Assembly: GCA_963718755.1 (NCBI GenBank)
Contig: OY970376.1
Location: 2,170,001 to 2,234,000, forward strand
Direction of reading: 5' to 3'
DNA from: VRUE01 sp963718755
Lineage (GTDB): Bacteria > Actinomycetota > Thermoleophilia > Solirubrobacterales > 70-9
DNA length: 64,000 nucleotides
This document shows, one piece after another, positions 56,501 through 62,886 of the stretch (position 1 is its first letter; every line of letters starts with the position of its first letter). The position numbers and the translations under genes were made by a program. The notes under the pieces are model-generated. The model was not told the origin of the DNA. It searched no databases and saw only the letters and a program-made list of their open reading frames with translations.

Positions 56501-57342
56501 ATCAGATGCTGGGAGCCAACGCGCCGGTCGCGGTCGAGTACGAGGCGGGCGGCGGAGCGCTGCTGGAGGGCCGCTACCGCAACAGCGGCAGGATGCGGGC
56601 CGGCGACTACATCAACGGCAATGTTTATACCCCGGGAGGGGTCCTGGCAGGACCCAATCCCTGCACCGCAGGATTCGGAGCCCAGGAGAAAGTCCCCAAA
56701 CCGGGTGGCGGCGGGGATCTCTGGCGGTGGTTCCTCCTCACCGCCGGCCATTGCTACACCAAAATCGACACGGAAGTATGGCGAGCGCCGCAGGACGAAA
56801 GTCAAGAATTCGACGACGCGGGAAAGAGCGAAGTCGGCAGGCTCGCGCGTAACGCACTCCAGTACGCCGAAGCCAGCAACGTGCGCACCGACGGAGCGGC
56901 GATCCGGATCAAGCAAGGTGGCATCGTGCCTCTGGCCAAATGGGGCTGGGGCGGCCATGCGCTGCCCACGGAGCCGCCAGGGCGGGCCAGAAAAGGCAAC
57001 ACCGTCTGTTACTCCGGGGCCATATCGAAGACCGTTGCCTGCGGTCGGATCGTCGCGCGCTCGCTCGACTGGGCGGACACCGACGAGCCCTACGACCTTG
57101 CTGGGTACTGGGTCAGGTTCCGCGAGGACAAACGGCCCAAACACGGAGACAGCGGATCGCCGGTTTGGAACCGGTATACCGGCGCATCCATCGGCTTGGT
57201 CTCGGCTGGGCGTCCCCACGACACGCTGACCGAAACTCTTGTGGCGCCTCTGCTGCATCCACCAAACATGCCCTCGAACCGGGTTCCCGGAATACTTCAC
57301 CACATGGGCATGGAGCCGCTTCAACTGAAGCTCGGCGGGTGA
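50518..57342 (+). CDS. Giant secreted protein: RHS-like, two NHL propellers, trypsin-like protease
   Basis: 2274 residues. A signal peptide (WLGAFVILLLACSAVPVFA) is followed by ~750 residues of beta-rich surface-protein sequence. Residues ~800-840 (NVMNGNLVYRERDIDVDG...RFYNS) match the DUF6531 start of RHS-type proteins. Residues 982-1259 and 1260-1537 are two near-identical NHL propellers (units such as NLWVTDKSNNRVQKFD). YD-repeat-like sequence (GETDYDYDEGRLSKITLPSG) follows. The C-terminal ~350 residues are an S1 peptidase: H2078 in LLTAGHCY, D2125 in RTDGAAI, S2212 in HGDSGSPVW, preceded by a segment resembling the alpha-lytic/streptogrisin pro-region (GYYMDHPAGGVMHIGF). Likely cell-surface or secreted, perhaps a polymorphic-toxin-like protease effector; the role is inference. 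Confidence 0.85.
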   Translation: MSQRGSGSDAKSSAALTRLRWLGAFVILLLACSAVPVFAAEQTEAPSPESEKVEFTPRTSQEEEIAAAQVPDASDVYKALLESEAKEKERKEWLASSGAIEQRDGSLLAFGDLSAGESEQLLRAFFEPQLEALNGDPSRFLSDAQLVKPVDDSAAIVKDEGDGSLMDSTLPVRTEDENGELSKVDLTLEETPQGFKTDNALVDLALPASARGAIEVGDGGFAIAQAGAAESPARRFGDKNLFYPEVLPHTDLMVASTSFGAELFNLLRSKDSPEEFRFAIEVPPGAELRSDGQGGAEVLREGETLTRIPRPWALDAQQTDVPVTLEVEGDSIVLNVAHREGDYARPILLDPAIIQDGNNWHEGKNLDLLTNGAWKWDSNNSNIVHDVCCWGGTKPGLLTNVWDAFYGPEQRGQWTYSTANGAVLIVHAWINPFLRVDNGCGSEEPHDYAGLWNPGDQWAPFLRDEAKKKQGAVTLAGWGQAAVIGMGTGAPGVWLACDRNLYAGGVALWLDDTWGPGITSAGVPSGSWFGDKAPTNISVSSWDEGLGVQYVKLLNEGKGVIAEERPNNCTGLYGSTCPTTRTSPFSGVTGKNKITGDSFGEGVRESSVTVSDPTGKTAEKFFTTRVDNSKPEVALSGQLAEATGEVVSYTEGEKPVGDGEDKLRLPVYNLTIKAKDGVWGTTNNKDKRSGVKDIEVWLEDKELEVPWKELEVPWSANSECPQTSCEMNVTYPLDLTEIDTAGSHKLKVIAKDFVGEEKEREIEFEYFPATGMKDEYVMHYFSLPNGQGAESEEENPARPELAVNVMNGNLVYRERDIDVDGTAGVDLEVERFYNSQLPDSENTEWGDGWTLAQTPDLEPVDTGGSPAPDEAELIDRSGAVEEEVELPTEAGAEKFDPVLQATLAKKSTGGYELTDETGESATSVVFDATGETEARLTEGSAKVDYAYEGGELAEIEVEDPSTFAADPEELQIPEPELISAPKYSSSFGANGSGDGQFKHPTDVAIDPQGNLWVTDKSNNRVQKFDPSGKFLAKYGSLGSGNGQFNRPSSVAIDSAGNILVADSNNHRIQKLSPEGAFISKFGTSGSGNGQLNKPEEVSVDTAGNIWVADTQNGRVQKFNSAGEFLKVFDSGYLYEPTGVDVDSGGNVWVADWQKNRITVFDSEGNFKSNVGTVGQFNRLDGLEIDNYGNVWVADLGNNRIQRLDLAGQLLGQFGTTGSGPGQFGLDFPMGIAADSKGHLWIADPYNDRVQEWLVPIDKPTYNASFGASGSGNGQFNFPTDVAVDLHGNLWVTDKSNNRIQKFDASGKFIAKYGSSGSGNGQFNRPSSIAVDRDGNIVVADSNNHRIQKFNTAGEFISKFGAYGSGDGQLNKPEEVVADFEGNIWVADVLNGRAQKFDEEGQFLKVVDSGQLYEPMGIDVDAGGNVWIADRNKNRISVFDSEGTFKSNVGSAGSGNGQFNKPDAVEIDNKGNVWVADLLNNRVQRFDVAGQYVGQFGTAGSGAGQFGLDFPSGIATDREGHLWVTDAYNNRIQQWRTANYVPAQAAQLDLTDGDAKVEVETPGGLVSSVAGNASGEHDYAHEGDLLVSHDGPDGETDYDYDEGRLSKITLPSGTWAEIDYEATVGRVQEVRVSIEGGPVKATEFEYTDQPARSTKVIPPGAPHLVYDIGDDGSVLKWWNVKKPPELDIHGALYDNREIDGFFWEGARVLEVDAESVEGLASIQIIANGDTLVDEHLCPKPKVIECTGKEESEWIAESDLQAPGHLQLEVIATDRNEESTSERFWVDVPKPAPLAPGTPVQPRFRDIAMFREEYGLEVVFPVANETELNERILDLIKAWNEPNTPAGQVARATTERWGVPLRPADVAELDYREWFYNVNAEKIDQWVEATSPGSYAGYYMDHPAGGVMHIGFIDDQEDELGSLKTSLSLEAWPRLQVYPTAPTASYLSVRATAQSVLGAIESNSTLANLVVSVEDDEAGKATRVGTPNVAQVESILDQMLGANAPVAVEYEAGGGALLEGRYRNSGRMRAGDYINGNVYTPGGVLAGPNPCTAGFGAQEKVPKPGGGGDLWRWFLLTAGHCYTKIDTEVWRAPQDESQEFDDAGKSEVGRLARNALQYAEASNVRTDGAAIRIKQGGIVPLAKWGWGGHALPTEPPGRARKGNTVCYSGAISKTVACGRIVARSLDWADTDEPYDLAGYWVRFREDKRPKHGDSGSPVWNRYTGASIGLVSAGRPHDTLTETLVAPLLHPPNMPSNRVPGILHHMGMEPLQLKLGG
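53461..55128 (+). repeat. Tandem duplication of an ~834-bp NHL-propeller unit
   Basis: Bases 53461-54294 and 54295-55128 encode the same six-blade order with matching loops (GSGNGQFNRPSS, LNKPEEV, FKSNVG). Blade-level similarity inside each unit gives a second, shorter repeat period of about 47 codons. Confidence 0.85.
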
Positions 57343-57347
57343 CACCG

Positions 57348-57782
57348 ATGGCTTTGCAGGTCAGGAAGGCGATAGGCATCCTGGCGCTCACGGGCGCGAC
57401 CCTGCTCGGAGTGGGATGCGGTGGGGGCGATGACAACGGGTTCGAGCGTGCGGTCAAGTGGGGAGTCGACCCTCCAGTCGGCTCCAATTGGGTCCGTATT
57501 CGCGCCGTGATCGAGGTCTGCAAACTTGACCCGCCGATGCTCGAAGAGCCAATCATCGAGTACAAGGGCAATCGCGTATATATCGAACTTCGCCGGACTC
57601 CGGAAGAATTGGCAGAGGACGTGAACGGCTGCCTCCTCAGCCTCCTGATTCCCCACAAGAAAGTCACCTTTGAGCGAGACCTGGACGAACTCGTCCTCTT
57701 CGACTCAAGCACTGATCCGCCAAAGCGCCGCTGGCCGACCGAGCGTCCCTTTCCGACCGAGCGTCGTTGGCAGGCTGGGTAA
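57348..57782 (+). CDS. Small lipoprotein next to the protease giant
   Basis: 144 residues. VRKAIGILALTGATLLGVGC is a lipoprotein-type signal, followed by GGGDDNG. The mature part is small and mixed charge, with a single internal Cys pair candidate (EVCKL, NGCLL), ending in a Pro/Arg-rich tail. It starts 5 nt after the giant gene's stop, so is cotranscribed. Position suggests a partner or immunity/inhibitor protein; that is inference. No family recognised. Confidence 0.7.
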   Translation: MALQVRKAIGILALTGATLLGVGCGGGDDNGFERAVKWGVDPPVGSNWVRIRAVIEVCKLDPPMLEEPIIEYKGNRVYIELRRTPEELAEDVNGCLLSLLIPHKKVTFERDLDELVLFDSSTDPPKRRWPTERPFPTERRWQAG

Positions 57783-57785
57783 AGC

Positions 57786-57938
57786 TTGCGGATCAGGGAG
57801 GCGATAGGTGTTCTCACCACCACGGTGCTCGTGGGCGCGATCCTGCTCGGAGTTGGACGCGGTGGGGGCGATGACAACGGATCGGAGAACCGGCGCTGGA
57901 TGAAGAAGTATGCCCACTACCACTCGCATCAGCGATAG
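57786..57938 (+). pseudogene. Truncated duplicate of the lipoprotein signal
   Basis: A 50-codon frame from TTG 57786 reads IREAIGVLTTTVLVGAILL and then GVGRGGGDDNGSEN, clearly paralogous to the start of the preceding lipoprotein (GVGCGGGDDNG). The lipobox Cys is Arg, and the frame ends after ~26 further residues (YAHYHSHQR). Probably the remnant of a second copy. It may still be translated. Confidence 0.6.
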
Positions 57939-57962
57939 TGAACTGGAGGCCTTAGTAAGCAA

Positions 57963-59153
57963 ATGATGCCGCGAAATTTCCTGGCGCTAGCCGCGCTGCT
58001 GTTCGGCATGCTGTTTTCACTGGAGCGAGCGGATGCGGCGATCTATTGGGATTCGGAATCCGACATTGCGCGGGCGAATCTGGACGGGTCTTTGCTCGAT
58101 AGCTCTTTCGTCCTTACTCGGTCAAGCCACTTTTCGTGTGGAATCGATGTCGATTCGCACCATATTTATTGGCCTGACGCGAATTCGGATGCGATCGGAC
58201 GAGCTAATATCGATGGCTCGGAAGTTAATGACGATTTCATACGATTTGGGGGAGATCTACCTTGTGATGTTGCGGTGGACTCCGACTTTGTCTACTGGAC
58301 GAACATGGCGGGAGACAGCATTGGACGGGCGCGTCTCGATGGCTCGGAAGTGAACCCAAGCTTCATTGTCACGGCAGAGCGTCCCTGCGGTTTGGCCGTG
58401 GATGATCAAGCGATCTATTGGAGCAGCAACCAGGAAGGAGCAATCTGGCGGGCGGATCTGTCTGGTAGTGATGAATCTGAAGTCATCGTGGACGTGGCGC
58501 CTACTCCCTGTGCGCTCGCGGTCAGCGATACCCATCTGTACTGGGGTGAGTTTGATTTTAAGCTGATAGGCAGGGCTAGGCTAGACGGCTCGGATGCGGA
58601 CTTGGAGTTCTTGGCTACCAGTAACTATCCTGGAGGGATCGACATTCATGCGGGAAGCCTCTATTGGACCAACACGGGCTTTGGAGAGAAATCGATCAGT
58701 CGGGCAGATCTCTCTGGTGGCAATGTCGAACAGCTCCTCAGTGGTTTGAACTTTCCAAATGGGCTGGCTGTCGATGGGCGTCAGTTGTTTTCCGAAAAGA
58801 CTGAAGCGGCCGCGCCCCAGAGCCGAATGCGCATTGCGAGGATGAAGAGAGATGGGCGCGGCGGCGTATTTGTAGCGGTAGATCTGCTCGAATCGGGTGT
58901 CTTGCATGTAAGGGTTAGAGACCGGCGGGTTAAGGTTTTCCCGAAAGGCCTTTATTTCTCTGGTTCAGGAAGAAAGTGGATACGAGTCACCCCGCGGCAA
59001 GGTTTGAGGTCAAGAAAGTGTCCCTCGACTGGCCCCCGCAAGGCGAAGCAGCTCAAAGTGACCTTAGAGTTGGCGTTCACCGAGGCGGGTAGATCGGAAG
59101 TCAGAATGAGTCGCAAGCTCATCTTGCAGCGGAGGCGTTGCTCCAGTCGCTGA
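57963..59153 (+). CDS. Secreted YWTD-type beta-propeller protein
   Basis: 396 residues. Signal peptide NFLALAALLFGMLFSLERADA, then about six blades with YW and DGS turns (IYWDSESDIARANLDGS, FVYWTNMAGDSIGRARLDGS, LYWTNTGFGEKSISRADLSGG), the LDL-receptor YWTD pattern. A basic C-terminal domain (~120 residues, KLILQRRRCSSR end) follows. Likely a surface binding protein; ligand unknown. Base composition is visibly less GC-rich than neighbours, suggesting transfer together with the upstream genes. Confidence 0.82.
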   Translation: MMPRNFLALAALLFGMLFSLERADAAIYWDSESDIARANLDGSLLDSSFVLTRSSHFSCGIDVDSHHIYWPDANSDAIGRANIDGSEVNDDFIRFGGDLPCDVAVDSDFVYWTNMAGDSIGRARLDGSEVNPSFIVTAERPCGLAVDDQAIYWSSNQEGAIWRADLSGSDESEVIVDVAPTPCALAVSDTHLYWGEFDFKLIGRARLDGSDADLEFLATSNYPGGIDIHAGSLYWTNTGFGEKSISRADLSGGNVEQLLSGLNFPNGLAVDGRQLFSEKTEAAAPQSRMRIARMKRDGRGGVFVAVDLLESGVLHVRVRDRRVKVFPKGLYFSGSGRKWIRVTPRQGLRSRKCPSTGPRKAKQLKVTLELAFTEAGRSEVRMSRKLILQRRRCSSR

Positions 59154-59192
59154 CTTAGCTTGATTTTTCTGGTCCCGGGGTAAACTTTGGCT

Positions 59193-59846
59193 ATGCACAA
59201 TCCCCTGAGATCCGAGGCTGACGCTTTTCGTTGGGTCGTGGTGATCGGGGTGGCGGCGGTGTCGGTGATTTTGCTGACCTTGCTTACGCGGCCCGTGGTC
59301 GGGGTCGTCTGGGCGGCGCTGTTGCTGGGCTTCGGCACCGGCCTCGCCTATCGCAACTCTCGTGGCTCGCTGCCCCGAAACGTTGAGATAACGCGCGGCG
59401 GGGATGGCAAGCATCGGCTGCTCGTCGTCGCCAACGAGACGGTCGGCGGGGGCGCCCTTCAAGAGGAGATTCGCGAGCACTGCCGCGACCGCGATTGCGA
59501 GATTCTGGTCGTCACTCCGGCTCACTCGGTCTCGCGTGCCGAGCACTGGGCATCAGACGTCGACGAAGCGATCGAGCTGGCGCGGCAGCGGATGGAGCTC
59601 TCGCTAATCGCGATCGAGGGGCTGGGCTTCAAGGCCAGGGGCGAGATCGGCGACTCCGATCCCAACGTCGCGATCGAGGACGCGCTGCGCGTCTTCCCCG
59701 CCGACGAGATCGTGATCTCGACCCATCCGCCGCACCGCTCGCGCTGGCTCGAGCACGGCGTCGTCGAGCGGGCCCAGAGAGAGATCGACCTCCCCATCAC
59801 CCATGTGGTCGTCGATCTCGACGCCGAGCACGTCAGACAGAATTGA
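59193..59846 (+). CDS. Membrane protein with USP-like domain
   Basis: 217-219 residues (ATG 59193 or TTG 59187). Two hydrophobic helices, WVVVIGVAAVSVILLTLLT and VVGVVWAALLLGFGTGLAY, precede a cytosolic USP-like domain: HRLLVVANETVGGGALQEEI, ILVVTPAHSVS, DPNVAIEDALRVFPADEIVISTHPP and RSRWLEHGVVERAQ. The domain resembles the second half of the 48772-49653 protein. Function unknown; a membrane-tethered nucleotide-binding sensor is possible. Confidence 0.75.
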   Translation: MHNPLRSEADAFRWVVVIGVAAVSVILLTLLTRPVVGVVWAALLLGFGTGLAYRNSRGSLPRNVEITRGGDGKHRLLVVANETVGGGALQEEIREHCRDRDCEILVVTPAHSVSRAEHWASDVDEAIELARQRMELSLIAIEGLGFKARGEIGDSDPNVAIEDALRVFPADEIVISTHPPHRSRWLEHGVVERAQREIDLPITHVVVDLDAEHVRQN

Positions 59847-59915
59847 CGAAGCCGCGCGGCAAGATTTACATTCAGCGCACCACTCGCGCAACTTGTTGTC
59901 TAATGATCTGCGACC

Positions 59916-60188
59916 ATGTCGAGCGTGAGAGAAGCCTGGACCGACGAGCGCCTTGATGATTTTGGTCGCAATGTCGACCATAGGTTTGACCGGCTCGAAA
60001 AAAAAGTCGATGGGCTTGGCCGTCGCATGGATGACGGATTTCGCGACATGCGAACCGAGATGAACACCAAGTTCGAGCGCGTGGAAGGGCGGATTGACGA
60101 CATCAATCGCACCATGCTGCGGCTCGGCGGCGGTGCGCTCGTCACCTTTGCCGTCGGATTCGCCAGCCTGATTGCGACTCAGCTCTGA
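59916..60188 (+). CDS. Small coiled-coil protein with C-terminal membrane helix
   Basis: 90 residues. The first ~65 are charged and helical with repeats (HRFDRLEKKVDGLGRRMDDGFRDM), followed by a single hydrophobic segment LRLGGGALVTFAVGFASLIATQL at the C-terminus. This tail-anchored layout resembles hemolysin XhlA-like or DUF1640-like small proteins, but no certain family match. It overlaps the convergent ctaA by 10 bp. Confidence 0.65.
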   Translation: MSSVREAWTDERLDDFGRNVDHRFDRLEKKVDGLGRRMDDGFRDMRTEMNTKFERVEGRIDDINRTMLRLGGGALVTFAVGFASLIATQL

Positions 60189-61162
60189 GTTAGCACTGGG
60201 GCTTGATGGTCGTGTGGCCTATCGGCCCGCCCTACCGGTTGGGATTCCTGCCGGGGCTGGAGCCGCCCGGCAGTGGCCACCGCCCACAGCATCGCGAGCC
60301 AGGTCAGGGTGGCGAGGGCAACGTGCAGCCAGACGATCTCACTGGGCAGCTCCAGCGCCCACTGGAGGCCGCCTACAGCGCCCTGTAGCCCCAGTAGGCC
60401 GATCACGGCGGTCAGGGGGCCTAGCGCCCGCCCGTCGCCGCCAGGGCGGCGCAGGAGCAGCCAGACCGCGATCGCAGCGAGGCCGAATGCCGCCGCGATC
60501 GCCGAGTGGCGCTGCACCATCCACTCCAGCGTCCCGGCGCCCTCGAAGTCGAAGCGGTGGACCAGCTCGCCTTCGTGGGCGCCGGCGTGGGGTCCGGAGC
60601 CGGTGGCGATCGTGCCGGCGATGATCGTCAGCTGGCCGAACGGGATCAGCGCCCGCACCGCCCAGACGCCGAGCCGATCCGTGGAGAAGCGACGCTCGCC
60701 GTGCTCGTAGCGGGCCATCCAGGCAAGCGCGAAGGCCGCGTCGAGCAGCAGCATCGAGAGGATGAAGTGACCCATCACCAGGCCGGGGGCGAGGTGGTAC
60801 TTGACGACGAGAGCGCCGAGGATCGCCTGGCAGATGACGCCGATCGGCAGCAGGGCGCCGAAGAAGGCGAGGTGCCAGCGAAAGGGGCGGCGGAACCAGG
60901 CAAGCACGCTGGCGGCGATCACGGCGAGGCCGACGAAGCCGGTGAGCAGGCGGTTGCCGTACTCGATCACGGCGTGGGTATCGAGCGGCGGCACGGTGCC
61001 GCCGTAGCATTTGGGCCAATCGGGGCAGCCGAGGCCGGATCCGGTGAGGCGGACAGCCGCCCCCGTCAGCACGATCAGGGCGAGCGCGGCGAGGGCCACG
61101 AGCGTGACCTGGGCATAGCGCCGCGGCGAGATGTCGAGGCGGTCTTTGAGCCGGGTCCGCAT
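60179..61162 (-). CDS. ctaA: Heme A synthase
   Basis: 327 residues, eight membrane helices. Oxidises heme O to heme A for cytochrome oxidase. Conserved histidine blocks are seen: EYGNRLLTGFVGLAV, GHFILSMLLLDAAFALAW, VHRFDFEGAGTLEWMVQRHSA, and LHVALATLTWLAMLWAVA. The CPDWPKCYGG loop with its cysteine pair follows the first helix. Paired on the same strand with a cytochrome c gene and ctaB further on. Confidence 0.95.
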   Translation of the reverse strand: MRTRLKDRLDISPRRYAQVTLVALAALALIVLTGAAVRLTGSGLGCPDWPKCYGGTVPPLDTHAVIEYGNRLLTGFVGLAVIAASVLAWFRRPFRWHLAFFGALLPIGVICQAILGALVVKYHLAPGLVMGHFILSMLLLDAAFALAWMARYEHGERRFSTDRLGVWAVRALIPFGQLTIIAGTIATGSGPHAGAHEGELVHRFDFEGAGTLEWMVQRHSAIAAAFGLAAIAVWLLLRRPGGDGRALGPLTAVIGLLGLQGAVGGLQWALELPSEIVWLHVALATLTWLAMLWAVATAGRLQPRQESQPVGRADRPHDHQAPVLTQS

Positions 61163-61182
61163 CGTTGCTCAGATGATGTCAG

Positions 61183-61215
61183 CGGCCGGATCCCGGCCGG
61201 GGCGGCTCAGCCGCC
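61183..61215 (-). terminator. Two hairpins after the cytochrome c gene
   Basis: On the minus strand, GGCGGC/GCCGCC (61201-61215) encloses the TGA stop, followed by CGGCCGG/CCGGCCG (61183-61199). No T-tract. They could terminate or protect the cytochrome c message. Confidence 0.4.
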
Positions 61216-61902
61216 TTTGCTTTTGCTGCCGGAGGTGCTCTGCAGCAGGTACTGGACGAGGTCTTCGAGTTCTTTCGGCGTCAGCGAGTCGCCGTAGGTC
61301 GAGGGCATCACGTTCGGCGGGAAGCCTTTGGCGAGGACGGCGTTGGGGTCGGTGATCGATTTGTCGATCATCGCCGCGCTCTGGCCGGGAAGCACTTCGT
61401 CGAGGTTGGGGCCGGTGGTGCCGCCCGTTTCGGCCTCGGCCAGCGTATGGCAGCCGCCGCAGCCGTTGCTGGCGAAGACCTGGGCACCGGGCCCGCCGGG
61501 GACGCTGGGCGGCGCCGCGCCGGGCACGCCGGCGTACATCCCGACGTAGGCGGCGACGTCCTCGAGGTCCTGGCCGGTGACGATGTCGGCGGGCATCGAG
61601 ACCGCCGGGTTGGCGGTGCTCGGCCGCGGATTCTCGATCTGCGCTGCGGTGATTCCCTCGATCGTGTCGCCATCCTCGCCAATAGCTCGGCCGGCGGCGA
61701 ACGCGTCGTCGAGGTTGGGCCCGATCTGCGCGGTGGTGCCCGCCTGCGCCATCTCGTGGCAGACGCCGCACTTCTGGATGAAGAGGACGCGGCCGCGCTC
61801 CTCGTCGCCCTTGCTGGTGCCGCAGCCGGAGGCCGCGACGGCAACCGCGGCGAGAGCGGCTAGAGCAAGAAGGGCGCGGATCGGGTTCGGTGGCTTGGGC
61901 AT
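61207..61902 (-). CDS. Diheme cytochrome c lipoprotein
   Basis: 231 residues from ATG 61902. Signal peptide ALLALAALAAVAVAASGC with a lipobox Cys, then two class I cytochrome c domains: CGVCH (residues ~45-49) and CGGCH (~150), each with a later Met ligand candidate (VSMPADIVTG; NVMPSTYGDSL). Tethered outside the membrane, it is a likely electron donor to the oxidase, consistent with subunit II lacking a fused heme domain. Confidence 0.9.
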   Translation of the reverse strand: MPKPPNPIRALLALAALAAVAVAASGCGTSKGDEERGRVLFIQKCGVCHEMAQAGTTAQIGPNLDDAFAAGRAIGEDGDTIEGITAAQIENPRPSTANPAVSMPADIVTGQDLEDVAAYVGMYAGVPGAAPPSVPGGPGAQVFASNGCGGCHTLAEAETGGTTGPNLDEVLPGQSAAMIDKSITDPNAVLAKGFPPNVMPSTYGDSLTPKELEDLVQYLLQSTSGSKSKGG

Positions 61903-62032
61903 CGTCTTGCGGCGCGAAGCGCGCCGGAGTCTATACGCCGAGGCAGCTTCCAAGCGGTGCGTGGGGATGCCTGCGTCGGGTAGGCTTGAGGCGATTCTCA
62001 CTAACCCGCGAGCCGCGAAGGAGGGGACGAGG

Positions 62033-62434
62033 ATGCAGGTACGGGACGGGATGTCGGAGGTGGTTCTCACCGTCGGTCCCTCGCACACGCTGCGCGAGGC
62101 CGCGCAGATGATGGTGGAGAAGGGCGTGGGGGCCGCAGTGGTTACCGATGACGAGCGACCGGTGCCCTGCATCGTCACCGAGCGCGACATTCTCAACTCC
62201 CTCGGCCAGGGCCAGAACCCCGACACCGAGCTCGTCTCCAACCACATGAGCGAGGGCGTGGTGGCAGCCGCACCGGACTGGAGCCTCGAGCACGCCGCCT
62301 CGGAGATGTCGACGCGCGGCATCCGCCACCTCGTGGTCTTCGAAGAGGGCGACCTCGTCGGCGTCCTCTCGATCCGCGACATCGTCCGCGTTTGGACGTC
62401 GGCCGGCGCTACCTCGGGTATGACGCCTGACTGA
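62033..62434 (+). CDS. CBS-domain pair protein
   Basis: 133 residues from ATG 62033 (GAGG-rich RBS). Two CBS motifs: VLTVGPSHTLREAAQMMVEKGVGAAVV...CIVTERDIL, and GVVAAAPDWSLEHAASEMSTRGIRHLVVFEEGDLVGVLSIRDIV. No fused partner. Typical stand-alone nucleotide-binding regulator. Inserted between divergent/convergent cytochrome genes without clear operon membership. Confidence 0.92.
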   Translation: MQVRDGMSEVVLTVGPSHTLREAAQMMVEKGVGAAVVTDDERPVPCIVTERDILNSLGQGQNPDTELVSNHMSEGVVAAAPDWSLEHAASEMSTRGIRHLVVFEEGDLVGVLSIRDIVRVWTSAGATSGMTPD

Positions 62435-62448
62435 GCTCGCCTAAGCGC

Positions 62449-62739
62449 TCAGGAGCGCGGCGGGGAGATGGTCTCGACCGGCAGCACTGCGCCGCGGGTG
62501 CGCTGCTTGCGCGGCAGCCGGTAGTAGCTGCTTATTGCGCTGCGGATCATGCTGCGCAGGGCGAAGAGGAGGACGACACCGCCGATGATCGAGTAGATCC
62601 AGCCGGGGACCATGAACTCGATGAAAACGCCACACAGCGCCAGGGCGGCGGCGAAGGCGAAGACGAGCGGCGCCCAGGAAGGGCGGGACGGGTAAACCAG
62701 CTCACCGGGCTCGGGGATCTCGCGATGCTCGGGGCTCAT
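62449..62739 (-). CDS. Probable cytochrome c oxidase subunit 4
   Basis: 96 residues with two membrane helices (APLVFAFAAALALCGVFIEF; WIYSIIGGVVLLFALRSMI) after a soluble start with PGELVYPSRPSWAP. Size, two-helix layout and location near ctaB and coxA fit the small actinobacterial oxidase subunit IV. Sequence-level proof is limited. Its ATG overlaps the stop of the tiny upstream ORF by 4 bp. Confidence 0.6.
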   Translation of the reverse strand: MSPEHREIPEPGELVYPSRPSWAPLVFAFAAALALCGVFIEFMVPGWIYSIIGGVVLLFALRSMIRSAISSYYRLPRKQRTRGAVLPVETISPPRS

Positions 62740-62849
62740 GAGGCGATGTAGAGCATTGCGGCGACGAAGCAGAGCGCGAAGACCGCGGCGGCGATGCCGC
62801 CGGCGACCAGGCCCGCTGCCATGTCTCGTCTGGCGGTCTCGCGATCCAC
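62736..62849 (-). CDS. Tiny membrane protein, 37 aa
   Basis: GTG 62849 opens a 37-codon frame: VDRETARRDMAAGLVAGGIA then AAVFALCFVAAMLYIAS, a single membrane helix. It ends in a 4-bp overlap with the subunit-4 gene and starts 37 nt after ctaB, so it is in the same oxidase-assembly transcript. Likely a small oxidase-associated subunit; a longer reading from 63020 lies antiphase to ctaB and is not credible. Confidence 0.6.
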   Translation of the reverse strand: MDRETARRDMAAGLVAGGIAAAVFALCFVAAMLYIAS

Positions 62850-62886
62850 GGCTGGATTTCTATCAGGCAGGCATGGCGCCGGTCGC

